Shown: positions 36,366 through 50,115, counted from the stretch's first letter. The stretch: DNA of 64,000 nucleotides from Capitulum mitella (GCA_030062745.1 CP099852.1:22094266-22158265), one strand, 5' to 3'. The notes: a model not told the origin generated them from the sequence alone. Numbers and translations: made by a program.

Positions 36366-37004
36366 ATCCCTGCCGGCCCGGAGGCGGTCGCAGGCGGCCC
36401 TCACGGCGTCCGGCACTCGGCCCGGGACTGGCAGCCTCGCAGCGTCCCCGAGAAGCGCTGCGGGTCGGCATTATTCAGCTGCGGTCACCAAACGGAGCCC
36501 AGTTTTCCCTGGACGAAGGCTGACACTGAATGTCCGGGCGGAGGCTACATGACGTCACTTCGGTCCTCTGACTACAAACGCCATAACCGGATGAAGGCTG
36601 CCCTTCTCCACCGCGGCGCTCGAGCGGCAACTGATCTTGACCTCGGTCGGCAGCGATATCACAGACATCAGTTGGTCGGTGGCCCGCGATGTGTCGCAGC
36701 AGCACCCGTCCGGCGGTGACACGCCGCCCCAGAGCCTCTCGCTGTCCGCCGCCGGCCGCCGGGGCCGGCTGGAAATCCGGCACCCCGTCCGACGCAGTAG
36801 CCAGCAGCCCGAGAGGCCCTCGGTCCGCAGACCCGGTCCTCCGTCCCAGCACAGGGCCCAGCACCCGGCCGCCCACAGCCTGCACTCGGCCCGGCCAGTC
36901 CAGACCGGCGGCGGGACTAAAAATAGCCGCCGGCGGGACGGTCGAACTGTCCGCGGCCGCACCGCCGGCCGTGATAAATGACCCGAGGTCGCCGGCCCGC
37001 CGCC

Positions 37005-37270
37005 TCCGCCCGGTAACCGAGGTCTGCCCGCCCGGTAACCGAGATCTGCCCGCCCGGTAGCCGAGATCTGCCCGCCCGGTAACCGAGATCTGCCAGCCTG
37101 GTAACCGAGATCTGCCCGCCCGGTAACCGAGGTCTGCCCGCCTGGTAACCGAGATCTGCAAGCCCGGTAACCGAGGTCTGCCCGCCCAGTAACCGAGGTC
37201 TGCCCGCCCGGTAACCGAGACTCTGCCAGCCCGGTAACCGAGATCTGCCAGCCAGGTAACAGAGACTCTG
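37005..37270. repeat. 22-bp minisatellite (GCCCGCCCGGTAACCGAGATCT)
   Basis: About twelve copies with few changes. Confidence 0.93.
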
Positions 37271-40090
37271 CGCCTCAGTACCCAGACGAAAACCGGCCTC
37301 AAACGGCGCTCGGCCGGTGCTGGCGATAAAACAGACAGCGCGCAGTCCGCGTGAGACAGACTCGGTGAGGATTCCGCGAACCTAAAGCGGCGCGGCGGCT
37401 GCGACTCAGTCAGACGCTGACACACGGAGGCGGAGGCGACACCGGCGGCGGCGTTTCCGGCACGGCAAACGGCTGCCGAACAGCCGGCAGGCCGCAGCCC
37501 GGCCCGTGCCCTGCTGGTCCGCTCATGTCCCGAGTGGACAAAATCCTGACCGGCTGTTTCGCGGCGATATCACAGTCTACAGCTTGATGCTCAGCATATA
37601 TCACAAAGCGTTAATAATGCAGACGTCCGGGCCCGCAAACTAGCACGAGACGGCGGCAATAAAACAATCCACGTCAACACGGAACGATGGATGCTGCACT
37701 GCCAGCAAAATGTGGGACTAATCTGAAAATGACGAGGTCGCAGCTAAGAACATCGAACCCTACGAAATGCGCCCGAATAAAGAAGAGATCGTAACTAAGA
37801 ACATCACCGTAGAAAATGCGCCCATTTCACGAATAACAGTTTTCATTCTCAAAACGGTTTAAAACGGTTTGGAAGAGTTTAGGTCGGCGCAATTCTTCAG
37901 TCCTTAAACAGATGGAATGTACTCGGTCTTGTTTGGAGAATAGAATCTCGAAAAGAATGGGTCCAAATCCAAATCAGAGCGGCACACATCTGCACTGTCT
38001 CAGACTTAAGCGCAGCATTAAGACTCGCCCTGTCGCCAAACCTTCCGCAATATCCAGCCGGCAGGCTGTTTCTAATTTCGGACCGAGCTCGCTGCTGGAG
38101 AGACCGCTGCAGGGGGGCGCACCTCCGGGTCTGTATAGTAAATACGTCAGCCGCGGCCCGACGACCTCGGCTGAAGCGCTGCCCGGCGGCGCCCCACCCG
38201 GGCCCGTCCAGGCGGCGCCGGCCGACCGCTGAGCCACCGCTCCGCCGGGACGGGCTGGCCGGCGCCGCCGGAGCGGGGCCGTTACCGTCCCCCGGGATCA
38301 AGACCGCCCGACGCCGACATCGACACCGCCACCAACACCCACTCACCCACCCAGACTCCCTCCAGCCTGCCCTGTCCGGGGTCAGTGACTACTCCCAGCT
38401 CCCTCCAGCTGCCCTGCCCGGCGTCTCGCCGGCCACTCCCGTCAACCTTTCCTCGGCGTGGTACAACTGCGCGGTACAATCGCCGGAACGCCACTCTCGG
38501 TCCGACCAACACTCCACACCTGCCTCTCTCTGCCGTACATTTCCCCGTACAGTTTCAACCAAGCCACCCAACAGAGCTGGTCTCTACGCCATCCCCTCCT
38601 TTCCCCCTCCAAGCGTGCCAGGGGCCACGTGATTTTCCACGGAGCAGCACCGCCCCTCTCGAGCGAGCACGCCGAGGCCGCGCTGCGTCAGCAACGGCCC
38701 GGCCGCCGGCCGCCGGCCGACCGAGCCCGACAGGTTCCGAGAACATCCGAACCCCCCCCGGCGGCCGGCCGTAGCCGCGGCCGACGTACGCCGGCGCCGC
38801 TCGTCACGCGACGCGTGGCCGCGCCGCCGTGTTTGCCCGGTCCGGCAGGTGTACTACCGGCGTAATCCGGGCCGCGGCGCCACTCGGACCGGACCGCATT
38901 CCGGCGAGCGAGGCCGTCCGCCCGCCGGGATTAGCGGCCGGCCGGCCAGGGCGCCGCGCCCGGTAACAGAGCCGGCCGCACGCGGCGCTGCAGGGCGCCG
39001 GCGGCCGGGGAAAACGGCCGCCGCCCCACACGAGTCTGGCGGGGCCGCCGCTCCGACCGTCCGGCGCGAGGAGCCGCGCCGACAGCCGACATTACCGGAC
39101 TGCCGTGCCCCGCCCGACCCTCGCCCTCTGCCGACGGCGGCGGCCGCCACGGGCGCGTCTCACGCGCGGCGGCGGGCGGCCGACGGCAGGCGCCCTGAGG
39201 AGCCCCCTGGACCGGGCCGCCGCCTCGGACAGGTCCGGCGGCCGCGCCGTCAGCCAGCGCCGGGCGGCGGCGCGGGCGCCAGTCGTCGCCTCGGCCGCTG
39301 CCGGCGGCTCCGAGCCTCATAAACATACGCCCCGGCCCGGCCGCGAAATGCAGGGGCGGGGGACACGGTCCGCGACCTGCATTCGGGGCTGCAACAGGGC
39401 TGAGCAGCGCTCGTCAGGACTGTCCGAGGTCGGACCCCGCACGCCACCTATTGACAGATACAAACACTACAGATGGCATGGTTCCCCGTCAGACGGCGCA
39501 GCACGCAAGGAGCTTCGGAGCTCGTTCGCCACGACTTTCACTCGCATCGGGTCCTATTCCGCGCGCGACCTAGTCATATCCTGCGGCCCGGACATCGCAG
39601 AACGCAGCGCGGCCGGCGCCGGCCCCGACCGTCTATCGCCGCTACCTTCTCCTGCTCAGCGCCGGTTCGACCTAGGCTTCAGGCCCTGGGCGAGCCCGGC
39701 GTCACCGCTGCCTGGACCGGCACCAAGTCCCGTCCCGACCGCGCAGCTCCCTCCCGACTCCCGGCTCCGTCGCCGCCGCGCCGGCTTCACGCGACAGCCG
39801 CCAGCGCCCCGCTCTGTCCGCGCGGCAGGGGCGGCGGCCAGCCTGCAGACCGCGCCAAGGACACCAGGCGGGCGCCTGCAGGTGCAGTGACGCACGAAAT
39901 TTCTCAGATGCAAACTGACGGCCGGCTTTCACCACAATGCTCCCTTCCTAGAGCCGGAGATTCGTGGGAAACTCTGAGCTTACCTGCAGCGATAACTGCC
40001 TCAACGTCGGTCTCACTGTTCAATTTTCCGGGCCATAGCATCAACGTTTCGGCAGTCAAGTGGAACCATGCAACTCAACCTCACCTGCCG

Positions 40091-40123
<33 letters not shown>
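40091..40123. repeat. (TCA)11 microsatellite
   Basis: 33 bases of uninterrupted TCA. Confidence 0.98.
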
Positions 40124-40283
40124 ACGCTCCGTCCGGAAAAGTCGCACTCACCTGCGGACAGAGAAAAACCGTAGTCAGGGCGTGCCATTAGTTTTAACAG
40201 TAACCGCTGCTTAATATCAAGGAAAAGGGCTGTATCGCCCACGAGTTAACGGGAACTGTCTTCGGTGTGACGGAAGAGAAATG

Positions 40284-40470
40284 AGCACTGCAACGTACAA
40301 ACCACGCCCGCAACGTACACATACAAGGCTGTATTTGGTGTAAACCACGCCCATAATTCGTGAAAACCACATCCGTGGTTTGCATAAGCCGTGAGAGAAA
40401 TATGCTCAATCATATCCTATACAAACCACGCGCGTATTTCGTACGAAACCAGCCCGTCACTTTTATACAA
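40284..40470. repeat. Cluster of AAACCACGCCC-like motifs
   Basis: AAACCACG or a close variant occurs about seven times in both orientations at uneven spacing of about 20-55 bases. It could be a decayed tandem repeat or a block of binding sites. Confidence 0.6.
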
Positions 40471-43400
40471 ACCCCGTCGGCTCATAAAATGACGTAAACC
40501 ATATACACAATCTTAAGTCCAGAGAACGTCGCGATGCTAAGTCAGACAACTGAGTCCAACAGACAGTCATGTCATACATTAAATGGGAACGGCATACATG
40601 CACGATGTCGTTCCATGGCAATCACAGTAAGACCGGGTAACATAAAATTGTGCGCCGTTTTCCCAAGTCATCTTCACAACTCATTATTACTGTGCGTATT
40701 GCCAAAAAAATACCGAGCTCAACACAGCAATGACATGTGGCCGTATTGAACAGGAAAACCAGCAACTAAGTAGCATTTGAAGAAACAAGAAGCATCCTCG
40801 AGAAGCCACGCATCGGGCTCAAAAGAAGATGACCATTTACGAGCTTAACACTAAACAATTTTTTTATTCGAACGAAAAACTGGGACGCCTTCTGGCTCCC
40901 ACTGGCTCAAACACACGGGCAAAGTAGCAGACGTCGAATTCTGTCACGCCAAGGTGAAGCCGTGGACGTCAGTTTCGACGACACACGTCAGACCACGGGC
41001 CCTTCCCGCCCACCGCCACCGCGACTGACGCAAGGACCAGTTTCTAAAGAGAGCTTCACCTTCGGCACAAAGCCGGAACAGATGATGAAAGCTCTTTTCG
41101 GCTATATCGACCTTCATATGATTTCCACGTATGTTGCTAGGGACGTTACAAGTCTACGTTAAGTGTTCTCTCTCTTTTTGTCTCGACTTTCCTAATTTTT
41201 TTTGCGGATTTCTTTGTACGTCATCCCCACAACTCTGCATCCTTCCATTTAACATGATCGCCATTCATATCCCCAGAATCGCAAAAATCGACAGGAATTT
41301 AATAACAATGCATACGCCGTGCCGAAAAGCATGGCACTATCGATATCATATCCGGAAAGTACCCCAATCCGTCGCCGATAAACATGTCTCGACGCACCAT
41401 CAATCAACGTCGGTTACGCAATCGGCGTGTCACGTCGGTGTCGTCCGGCCGCCCGGCTCAGCCGGCGCTCCGCACGGACGGCGCTCAGTCGGCGGTCCAC
41501 GGCCTCCGCACGGACGGCGCCGACCGCATCCGAAACCAAGAACGCTCCAGGGTTCTGCCATGAACACCACGGACCTTCCGTAGACCTGCGTCCTCGGGAG
41601 AGCCGGCTGGGCCGCCGGGGCCGCGCCAGTGCGTCCCGCTGCAGCCGGTCCACTGCACAATGCACAAGCACTCAGGTCCGGTTCACGGCCCGCCGGCCGG
41701 TGCCGCCGCCCCTGTCCGCGCCGCCTCCGGGAAGCCGCAACAGCACGGCGGCCGCCCTTGAGAAGCTGCCGTCGCGAGGCGGCCGGCTCCGGTTGCGGTC
41801 GCGGTCGCCCTCCCGTCTCGGAGCGCCGCCCCGCCTCACAGCCTCGGAAGCGCCAGCGACGGCAGGCCCTCCCGGCGGCCAGCGGCCAGCTAGAGCGGGC
41901 GTTACGTCAGCTGCCGCCCGGCGGCTCCGAGCGCCACGTGCCACCGGAGCGCGCCCGACTACCGGACCACGGCCGGTCACCGCCGGTCACCGTCCGTCTC
42001 CGCACGGCCCGTCCCGCGGCGCAAAACACCGCCTTCGCGACGGCAGCGGCCGTGCGATCCAGGCGCCATCTGGGGCTATGTTTGGGAGCGGGCATCGTGT
42101 CGGGTCCTCCGTGTGGCGCAGTGCAGCGAGCAATGAGCTGCGGGCAGAACACGAGGCGACGGCCGCTGCGTCACAGGTCTCCCTCGAGTGCATCGGCCCG
42201 ACGTCCTGTTAGGCTATCCCACTCCTGCGGATTAACTGATCCAAGTGTACTCCTCCGGATTAACTGATCCAAGTGTCGCATCAATCGAATGGCGCATCAC
42301 TCCAAAACCCGAAACGGAACTGAAAGCCTTAATGTCAGGAACTAGAGTTGCTGTTACTTGCTGATGCCAGTACATAACTATACAGACATTACTGCGACAT
42401 ACAAAACATTTCACGTATTCTCTTCAATTTCGAGCATTACTCCGTGGAATAATGACGCGGTCCCTTTCGGAGTCGCATGGTCCCGACGCAAAGTTTTGCT
42501 AGACGGCCAGCTGAAACGTCACGGCATCTATGCAACCTAATTTACTGGTCTAACGTATCGGGGTAATTTGAGCCCACAAAGCTGAAAAGAGATGAATATG
42601 ATCACATCTACACGGTCAAAACCTTCCACATCACTCAAGTTCAGCCAGCCAGCCAGCCATCGAGAATACCGGAAGCGGCCAGGATGGACCCTGTCGCTCT
42701 CCTCGTTCTCTGCGCACACGACTGGACAGCCAATCAGAGCCCGGAAAACTAGGACACCGCGGTCTGCCCGCGCCGCCGCCGTGACGAGCATAGCGGCACG
42801 CGCCACTCCGCACGTGGTATCGGGTGAGCGCTGAGTGGGCGCCTTGTGGTGCAGAAGCTCACAGGCAGTCTCTGTGAAATAATGTAATCTAAAACATCCG
42901 CTCTACCACTTCTTAGACATTCCCTTTACGATTTCGCTGACTTCATTTCGTTTCAAGCAAACATACCGATTTTGAGTGGAAAGATTTTATGAAGCAGTGA
43001 GTCTGCTTTCAATGAGGTGAGTGCAGACGGCACCTTGAAATTTGGCATACGGGCCATTCCAGCCCTACAAACGGTGTTATAAAACGTTCTGTTTGTTTGT
43101 GAAAACCTTGGAATTGTAAAAAAAAACAACACAACGATCGGCTACAATCATGCTAATTTATTCCGTCACCATGCGGGTGCAGGCATTTTTTGTTAGATAA
43201 ACTCAAGGGTGCCGCCGTCCACGCGGCATAAAGGCCGTGTGTCACAATTTGGCCGCCTCAAAGCCTACACCCGCCGGCCAGTAGTTCGTATCAGCACGGG
43301 AAACTCTGACTGTCACGAACTGAAAAGCCTGAGAACGCCCGGCCGCCGCTATAACCAACACCCGGAAAACCTCACAACATATCAACACGTTCCGCCTTCG

Positions 43401-44274
43401 GCTCAAGGTTTCCAGATATACGACGCCAGGCATGCTGGCCAGCCACGCCGCGAGCACGTGACACATGGCCCCATGCCTCATGTCGCCTCCTGCCTGGTCC
43501 ACGGCCAAACGCAGGAGCTGCTGCTTTCATCCAGCAGCGGCCTGATGAGGCCCGTCCCATCCAGCGTCGCTGAACGAACCAGACCGACCGCACTGATACT
43601 CGTAGTAACGAAGGAGCTCGCCGTCATCGAAAGATAACCACGTGTCCAGTAATGTCCCATTCGTTTCCTTCATCAACCGACAACCACTGTCATCTCACAT
43701 TTGTCTGTACGACAATCGGCCGATCACCACGCCTCGCGGCGATCACAACCCGCGTGCGAGGACGTCCCGCAGCCACGCCGCCCGGCCGAGGCAGGGCAGC
43801 GCCGGCACCGCGTAAACAGCCGGCGCCCGCACACGGCGAGCGGCCCGGGACGGCCGGGCCGGGGCTCGTCACCAGGCAGGCGCGGGAGGACGCGCCGGCC
43901 GAGAGCGCCAGGACCGCCGGGAAACGCTGTGACGGCGCGCGGCGGCCGCTCAGGGTTTAACCGGCCGGTTTTACTGGCCTCAGCGATGTACGGACAGAAG
44001 CCGCTGCAGTGGGAGGTCGTGCGTGGCCCGACGGCGGATCAGAGGATCACAACTGACCCGGCTGGACCAACCGGTCCGAACGGTGTCAGATCGCTTCGCG
44101 AGACAGCCGTGGCAGGCATTCGCGTCCACCTGCGTTACTCTGAAGAACGGGACGTTGAACCGAAAGGCGAGTGCGTGCACGGAGAGCAACTGTTGTTGGA
44201 CCGACACTAACCGATAGCCGAACGGTCTGAGCAAGTATGGCTTGGCAACTGGGCATTCCGAGCATATACGACCG

Positions 44275-44400
44275 ACAGTCCAGGCAGATGTCACCAGACA
44301 GCCGGACATTCCGGGCAGATGCAACCTGACAGCCGGACATTCCGGGCAGATGTGACCTGACAGCCGGACATCCCGGGCAGATGTGGCCTGACAGACATAA
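44275..44400. repeat. 31-bp minisatellite (CAGCCGGACATTCCGGGCAG...)
   Basis: Four copies of a unit with the core GACAGCCGGACATTCCGGGC. Confidence 0.9.
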
Positions 44401-44689
44401 TCTGACAGCAAGGTAGGTCCGGTGCGGCCGGTCTTTCGGCTCTATTCCACGGACCCCAGGACAGTTTTGACAGCGGGCGGGGCGGGCGGCGCGGGCCAGG
44501 CACGGCCGGGCGCCGGCCAGCAGGTGCCGGTCTGACACCCTCCGAGCGAGCCATGGGTCAGCCAAAGGTCGCCGACCGGCCGCCGGTCCAGTTCAGCCGG
44601 ACTCGGGCAGCGCGGCGACACCGACGGCGACCGGCGAGCGCGCCAGACCCGAGCGGCGAGCACCGAGCTCACCGCCGCCGAACTGTGAC

Positions 44690-45075
44690 CGAGCTACGGA
44701 CACCGCCTGGCTAAACGGCAGCTACACGGCAACGCTACGGATACCGCCTGGCTAAACGGCAGCTACACGGCAACGCTACGGATACCGCCTGGATACACGG
44801 CAGCTACACGGCAGCGCTACGGATACCGCCTGGACACACGGCAGCACTACATATGTACAGCATACAACGTTACACTGGCCACACGGCAGAGCTGCAGATA
44901 CTGCCTGGTTACATGACTAAGCAGAAGATACTGTCTGACAACAAAGGAGTGCACATCGCCTACCGATACGGTAGGAGCATAAACAACGCCTGAATACACG
45001 GCAAAGCTACATGTAAAGCCTGTCTACATCGCTCGGCTACGTATCAACCACGGCTACACGGCAGAACTACATACA
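44690..45075. repeat. 41-bp and derived minisatellite (CTACGGATACCGCCTGG...)
   Basis: Three good 41-bp copies from 44690, then increasingly diverged relatives (GCAGCTACACGG, CTACAT...GCCTG) to about 45075. Confidence 0.85.
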
Positions 45076-46734
45076 AAGCCTGTTTGTCAGTGGCGCTGCA
45101 GTTACAACCTAACCGAACTACATGGCTACCGACGCGGCCTGGCTACAGGGTGGGGCTACTTCACAACTGCCAACAGCTGAGCAACGCGACCTTCGCCCTT
45201 CCCAAGCCCCGTTATAAAACAGCACCTAATCTCAGCGCTTGCCCACCTTGAGACGTTGGACGCGAGTCAGCCTCTGCAGGTGGCAAATGAATGCGTCTCG
45301 GTGGGACTCCTCAGACCGCGCGGTAAAGGTCACGTGCTTGGTTCGCGCCGAGCTTCACGGGCCGCCAAACCGCTTTCACTACGAGCTGGCTGGGAAAGCC
45401 GGCCATCCGCCTAAAAACCTGCCGGCGCCGGGTGTTCCGCGTGACCGGGCTGCCGCCGCCAAACTTCCTTCCAGTTCCAGTTCGCGCCACTGCAGCGGGA
45501 TTTCCGACCAGTGCATTGGCCGAAAACTGGATTCCCGGTTTCATGCACCGTCTAGAGGGTTGGAACTCCCCCGCAACACGGGCCCAGTGCCAAACAAACG
45601 CTGGCCGGCCGCCTACACCAGGTCGGCCGGGACTGGCGGTTGGTTTGAGGACCACCAGGCCGGCCGGGACTGGCGGTTGGTTTGAGGACCCCAGAGCCGC
45701 CGGCGGTGAAGACCGAGTCCGAGTGGCGGGGCGTCCCTCGCTCGGCTGATGGGGACGCCGATAGGGCGTGCTCGGCCGCAGTCCGACGGACCGCGGCCGG
45801 AGAAAGGTCAGGCCCGCTCGCGGTGACGTCTCGTCCCGAGGCTGAGCTCGCACGCTCCGGGTCAGCGGCGAACACCTGTCTTAGCGCGCATCCTGACTGC
45901 AGGCAGTGTCGAAACGGACAGATCGTACATTATTTTATCATCCTGACCGTCGCAAAAAGTGGCCCTGGGTTAAACTTCGCCAAAAAGGCTAATCTATCCA
46001 CCAAATGACCTTTCACCTTTCTCAGGACATCACATGACCTTTGGACTTTCTTAGGCCATCACATAGCCACTTAAGTTTTCTACTCATGATGCAAAATCTA
46101 ACCAGCAACTTAATATAAACTCTGGTTCAGCCACCTGCCAAGCTTTATTTGCTACAAGCACATTTGTACCCGAAAAGATACGAGTGAGCAGGAACGGAAG
46201 CTAAAAATTAACCGTTCATTTGAATGGGGTTAAGCAAAGCATGACCTACATATCATTACATCGATGGAGTTCTCTTGTCAGCTTCTTGGAAGTCATGTCC
46301 CGAAAAATTTAAATATGAGCCTAAAAACAGTGCCTGTTAACCACCTCTACGAACCACTTCATGGCGTCACAATACCAGACCAATGACGGACTTTTTCTTC
46401 AGTCGCCTTCTTTGTCGCATGGCAATCGCTGTGCCGTTTAGGCTGGCTCACCGGAAATCTGAAGCCAACTACTTTTGTTCGTTTGAAAATTCGGTGAAAA
46501 AGCCAAAGACGCCAACAAAACGCCCCAGCCACCAGCGGGACAAAACGCCGCCACGCCCCGGTAAACAAGCCACATCTATTTCTTACGCGCGAAATACGGC
46601 TCTCTATTTGTTGACACTCACAAAAAGGGCACGACGAAGATCTCCACTTTGCAATTCAAACATACCACCCACTGGTAATCATAACAGACCAGTTTTGTAT
46701 CAAAACACTACTGTTGTTTTCGGCGCGGTGCCAG

Positions 46735-47025
46735 CAGTCAGTCGACTGTCGCGTCAGCAGAGATCGCCGTCAGTCGACTGTCGCGTCAGCAGGGATCGCC
46801 GTCAGTCGACTGTCGCGTCAGGAGGGATCGCCGTCAGTCGACTGTCGCGTCAGCAGGGATCGCCTTCAGTCCACTGTCGCGTCAGCAGAGATCGCCGTCA
46901 GTCGTCTGTCGCGTCAGCAGGGATCGCCGTCAGTCGACTATCGCGTCAGCAGGGATCGCCGTCAGTCGACTGTCGTGTCAGCAGGGATCGCCGTCAGTCG
47001 ACTGTCGCGTCAGCAGAGATCGCAC
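46735..47025. repeat. 32-bp minisatellite (GTCAGTCGACTGTCGCGTCA...)
   Basis: About nine copies of a 32-bp unit with the GTCGAC palindrome in nearly every copy. The copies are very alike, which suggests recent expansion. Confidence 0.95.
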
Positions 47026-47481
47026 AGCGCCCGCCCACCAGCCCAGACCGACCACAAGGAGGCAGCAGAACCGTGAAGCAGGTCGGCACAGCCTTGGCAC
47101 GGACCCGTGAGATATTTCCGCGCCGGATCCCGACCCGGGCCACAACCACCGGAAACATGGCCACTGACAGCAGCCTCCAGTCAGCACGCCCCACACGGTC
47201 AGCTCGCCAGAGCTCCCACAGGCCGAGCACTGTGACAGTGGCCGTGTTCCCCGCGTTTCCCGCGCGGCGCACGTGCGGCGGTCGCCCAGCTGACCGCGTC
47301 TCGTGCGACATGACACCTGGATGTGGTCGCCTGACACCAGCACGGTGACCACAGTTGCCATTTCTTGGACACAGACGTCCTGTCACCGCTGCAGGTAGCT
47401 CTCATGACTCAGGATCTACACCTGGTTTGAACGTGGGGCAGCGCACGAAGATTAAATGTGAATCACATTGGTCCCTTATGG

Positions 47482-47540
47482 TTGGTTGGTTGGTTATTGG
47501 GGCTTAGGGGCGCACCGACTGCAGGGTCATTCGGCGCCCA
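47482..47540 (-). mobile_element. Ultrashort SINE-like element, copy C
   Basis: A 59-bp element almost identical to the copy at 28678-28740, with a tail of three AACC units. The target duplication GGTCCCTTATGG is present at 47470-47481 and 47541-47552. Confidence 0.92.
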
Positions 47541-48213
47541 GGTCCCTTATGGGCAAAAACGGTATGGAACCAAGGGTCTTCAAAACGTTTCGGGCCACAA
47601 AACGCCACCACCACACATCGGATCTAGGGCCTTCCAACTAGAACATGCCGCAAAACGTCATCAAGCCCACGTATTTCCCGCGCATTACCATGTGGCAACC
47701 CAATGGTCGGGTTACAGGTGAGTATAATGCAGCAGCAAAATCGCGCGGCCGAACGTGGCTCTGCCGCTCGAACGGCCACGTCTGTCTCGCGATTGGCCAG
47801 CGGTGACGATTGATGACGTTTTATGACGTATGCATGACATTTACGCCAATCAGCGATCGTTTGGAATACGAAGCCCAAACAGCGACAGATCCAACCAACC
47901 CATGCCTTCTACACTGAACGAAAACGCCAGATTTAAATTTTCTCTGGTCGGATTACAGATTCTGAACTACCGCATTCGACCAATGTTGGCGGGACTATGG
48001 TTATGAAAAGTATGACGTACATATGACGCACGCGAACACGTGACGTCGTCTTTCAGCTGTCGCAAGACGCGGTCGCCCTGCCGCCGCAGCGGACAAAGTC
48101 GCTCGTGTAAGCTGGCATGATCACTGCCTGGCTGTTCACATCCGCGGCCTGCGCCGCCGGCCGCCGACTCTGATGATCTCAGCGGCCGCCGGCGCCCCGC
48201 TCTGAGCACTCAC

Positions 48214-48625
48214 CGGTCGGGGCGGCGGGCGGCGACGGCGGCAGGCCGCAGCCGCAGCCGCCCTGGCCGGCCGGAGCCCCGCCGCCGGAGACGGCCGCCG
48301 CCGCCGGCGCCGCGGCGGCGGCGAGCGGCAGCGGCGCGGCCGTCGGCAAGATCAGCTGCGGCAGGCCGGCGGCCGCCACCACGGCCAGCGGCGGCGCGTC
48401 GCACTTCGCCGCCGGCGCGACGAGCAGCGGAGGCAGCGCGGCGAGCAGCGGCGCGGCGCCGCCGGCCGCCGCCGGCGGCGACAGGCCCCGGTTGCGGCGC
48501 GCGTCGGTGCCGACGAGCCGCGGCGCGCTCGGCTGGCAGGGCGACAGGCCGCCGGGCCGGCCGCCCAGCCACGGCAGGCCCGGCACGCTCGGCGCCATCG
48601 GGATGATGAGGAAGGCCACCGCCAT
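48214..48625 (-). CDS. ATF4: Candidate first coding exon, short ATF4 isoform
   Basis: ATG at 48625-48623 in an excellent context (GCCATGG), with an in-frame TGA nine bases upstream. The frame stays open for 137 codons to a good donor (ACCG|GTGAGT, GT at 48213). The peptide begins MAVAFLIIPMAPSVPGLPWL and continues as a Pro/Ala/Gly/Leu-rich disordered segment, fitting an activation domain. The exon ends in phase 1 with a G. The ATF4 exon at 18155 starts with AC in the matching phase, so the join gives Asp followed by PLAGWMEQ. The product would be 400 residues (human ATF4 has 351). The assignment to ATF4 is inference: the intron would be 30 kb, and another partner is possible. Confidence 0.6.
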
Positions 48626-48704
48626 GGCGAGTCACGCCGGCGGAGGAAGACGGGTTTCGACACGAATTGGAGGGCTCGCCGGAAGCGCGACGCTATCACA
48701 GCGC

Positions 48705-48713
48705 TTATTGCAT
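48705..48713 (-). promoter_or_regulatory. Two-codon upstream ORF (ATG CAA TAA)
   Basis: Lies about 80 bases before the candidate ATF4 start and is the only ATG in roughly 240 bases upstream. Vertebrate ATF4 mRNA has a similarly tiny first uORF that controls reinitiation under eIF2 phosphorylation. If transcription starts much further upstream, the same frame is open to about 49178 and this would not be a separate uORF. Confidence 0.4.
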
Positions 48714-50069
48714 TGATCGGGTGCGCCGGCGGCTTTCTCGGCGCGGTTCGGCCGGGCTGGACGCCCGACGGTGCGGCGCAGTTCCGTTCGAACTCGGGTC
48801 GCGGTCTGGCCGGCCGGATCTCGAATCGGGTCGGATCGGTTGGGACACCGGCCGGATGGCGGAACCGAGTCGGAGCGCCGCCTCTACCTTCTTTTGGTCA
48901 GTTTCTCGCTGTTCACGACAATCTCGCGTCTCCACAGGAAGCGATACTCGGCACTCATCGCACGTGCATAGCGGAGAGCCACTGTCACAGAAGAGTCCGC
49001 TTTCGCGGAGCGCTGCGCCGCACAACACACCTCCCGCCGCGGCACGGCCAACTGCAGAGTCCGACCGCAGGCGGCCGCTCCGGCGCCCACCCGCCAGGGG
49101 TTCCCAAACCGGTCGCCCGATGCAGCCGCGGCCGGTGGCCGCCGCTCCAGTTTGAGTCCCGCCCGCCACCAATCGCAAGCGGGATGACGTCGCTCCCAGG
49201 GCCGGCCGCCACCGCCTGTGACCAGGCAGGCAGCTCGGAATAATCTACCCGCCGGGGATCCAGCTGGCTGTGTGCAGCTGAGCTCAAACAGCTCCAGTTT
49301 ACATCACACTGCAGCGGCCTCTCGTGCAACGCCTAGACGAGACCACCCGGCCGAATTCCGCAAACAAGGTGATCCTGTGCACATCATCAGGTGTACTGAC
49401 CCGAATGACACGTGGTTAACACGATTATTAAACGAAACAACCGTGTGCCTATGTGGCGTGGCCCGTGGTAGGATATCTCGGACCCGAATTCAGTTACTGT
49501 AATAAGACACGCTTCCATCCCTGACATCGAGGTTGGTGTCAATGACGTCCCTGCTGCTGGTAAAACCACGGACATTACGTCTTAAGATAGCCCATATAAC
49601 CGGTCAATTACAACAGAGCATCCAACAATACTGATTTCTGTCTTAATGCACCAGTCTGCTGACCAAAACGCCGTCCAAAACCAAAGAAAAAGGACAGCAG
49701 GACCGACCTAGATGCAACACAGGCGGGAAGGCCGGTCTTCAAAAAAGCAACGTTTAAAAGTCGAGCGGCAGAAAATTCCACCAGTCCTTCCGCGTTTGAC
49801 AGCAACGTTTTGATCAAACGCCATAACTAGACACTCGAAAGTCAGAGGCCTCCGCCCCTGTGGCCAGGCGTTGCATCCGTACCCCTCCCCCCACGCCTTT
49901 CCAGTTTGTTATCTCCGCAGGCGACCAACATCAATCTAAACGTTTGCCCTTGACTGCCGCCACAAACAACAGCGGAAACTGGATTCCCCAAAAAAAAAAC
50001 GCGAATTAGTTGCGCAAGACACAAGACCGCCAGTGACGATTCTGCGTTTCTGGGCGCCCTCTGCTGCGC

Positions 50070-50115
50070 TCGGGTCTCGGGTATCGGGTATCGGGTATCG
50101 GGTATCGGGTCGGAC
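50070..50115. repeat. (TCGGGTA)n short array
   Basis: Five to six copies of a 7-bp unit. A separate (GGT)7-8 run follows at 50224-50246. Confidence 0.93.

Noticed and set aside
48705-49178. 157-codon minus-strand frame upstream of the candidate ATF4 start
   Set aside because: No recognisable protein and typical GC-rich composition; its end coincides with the ATG CAA TAA triplets, which I treat as a possible uORF.
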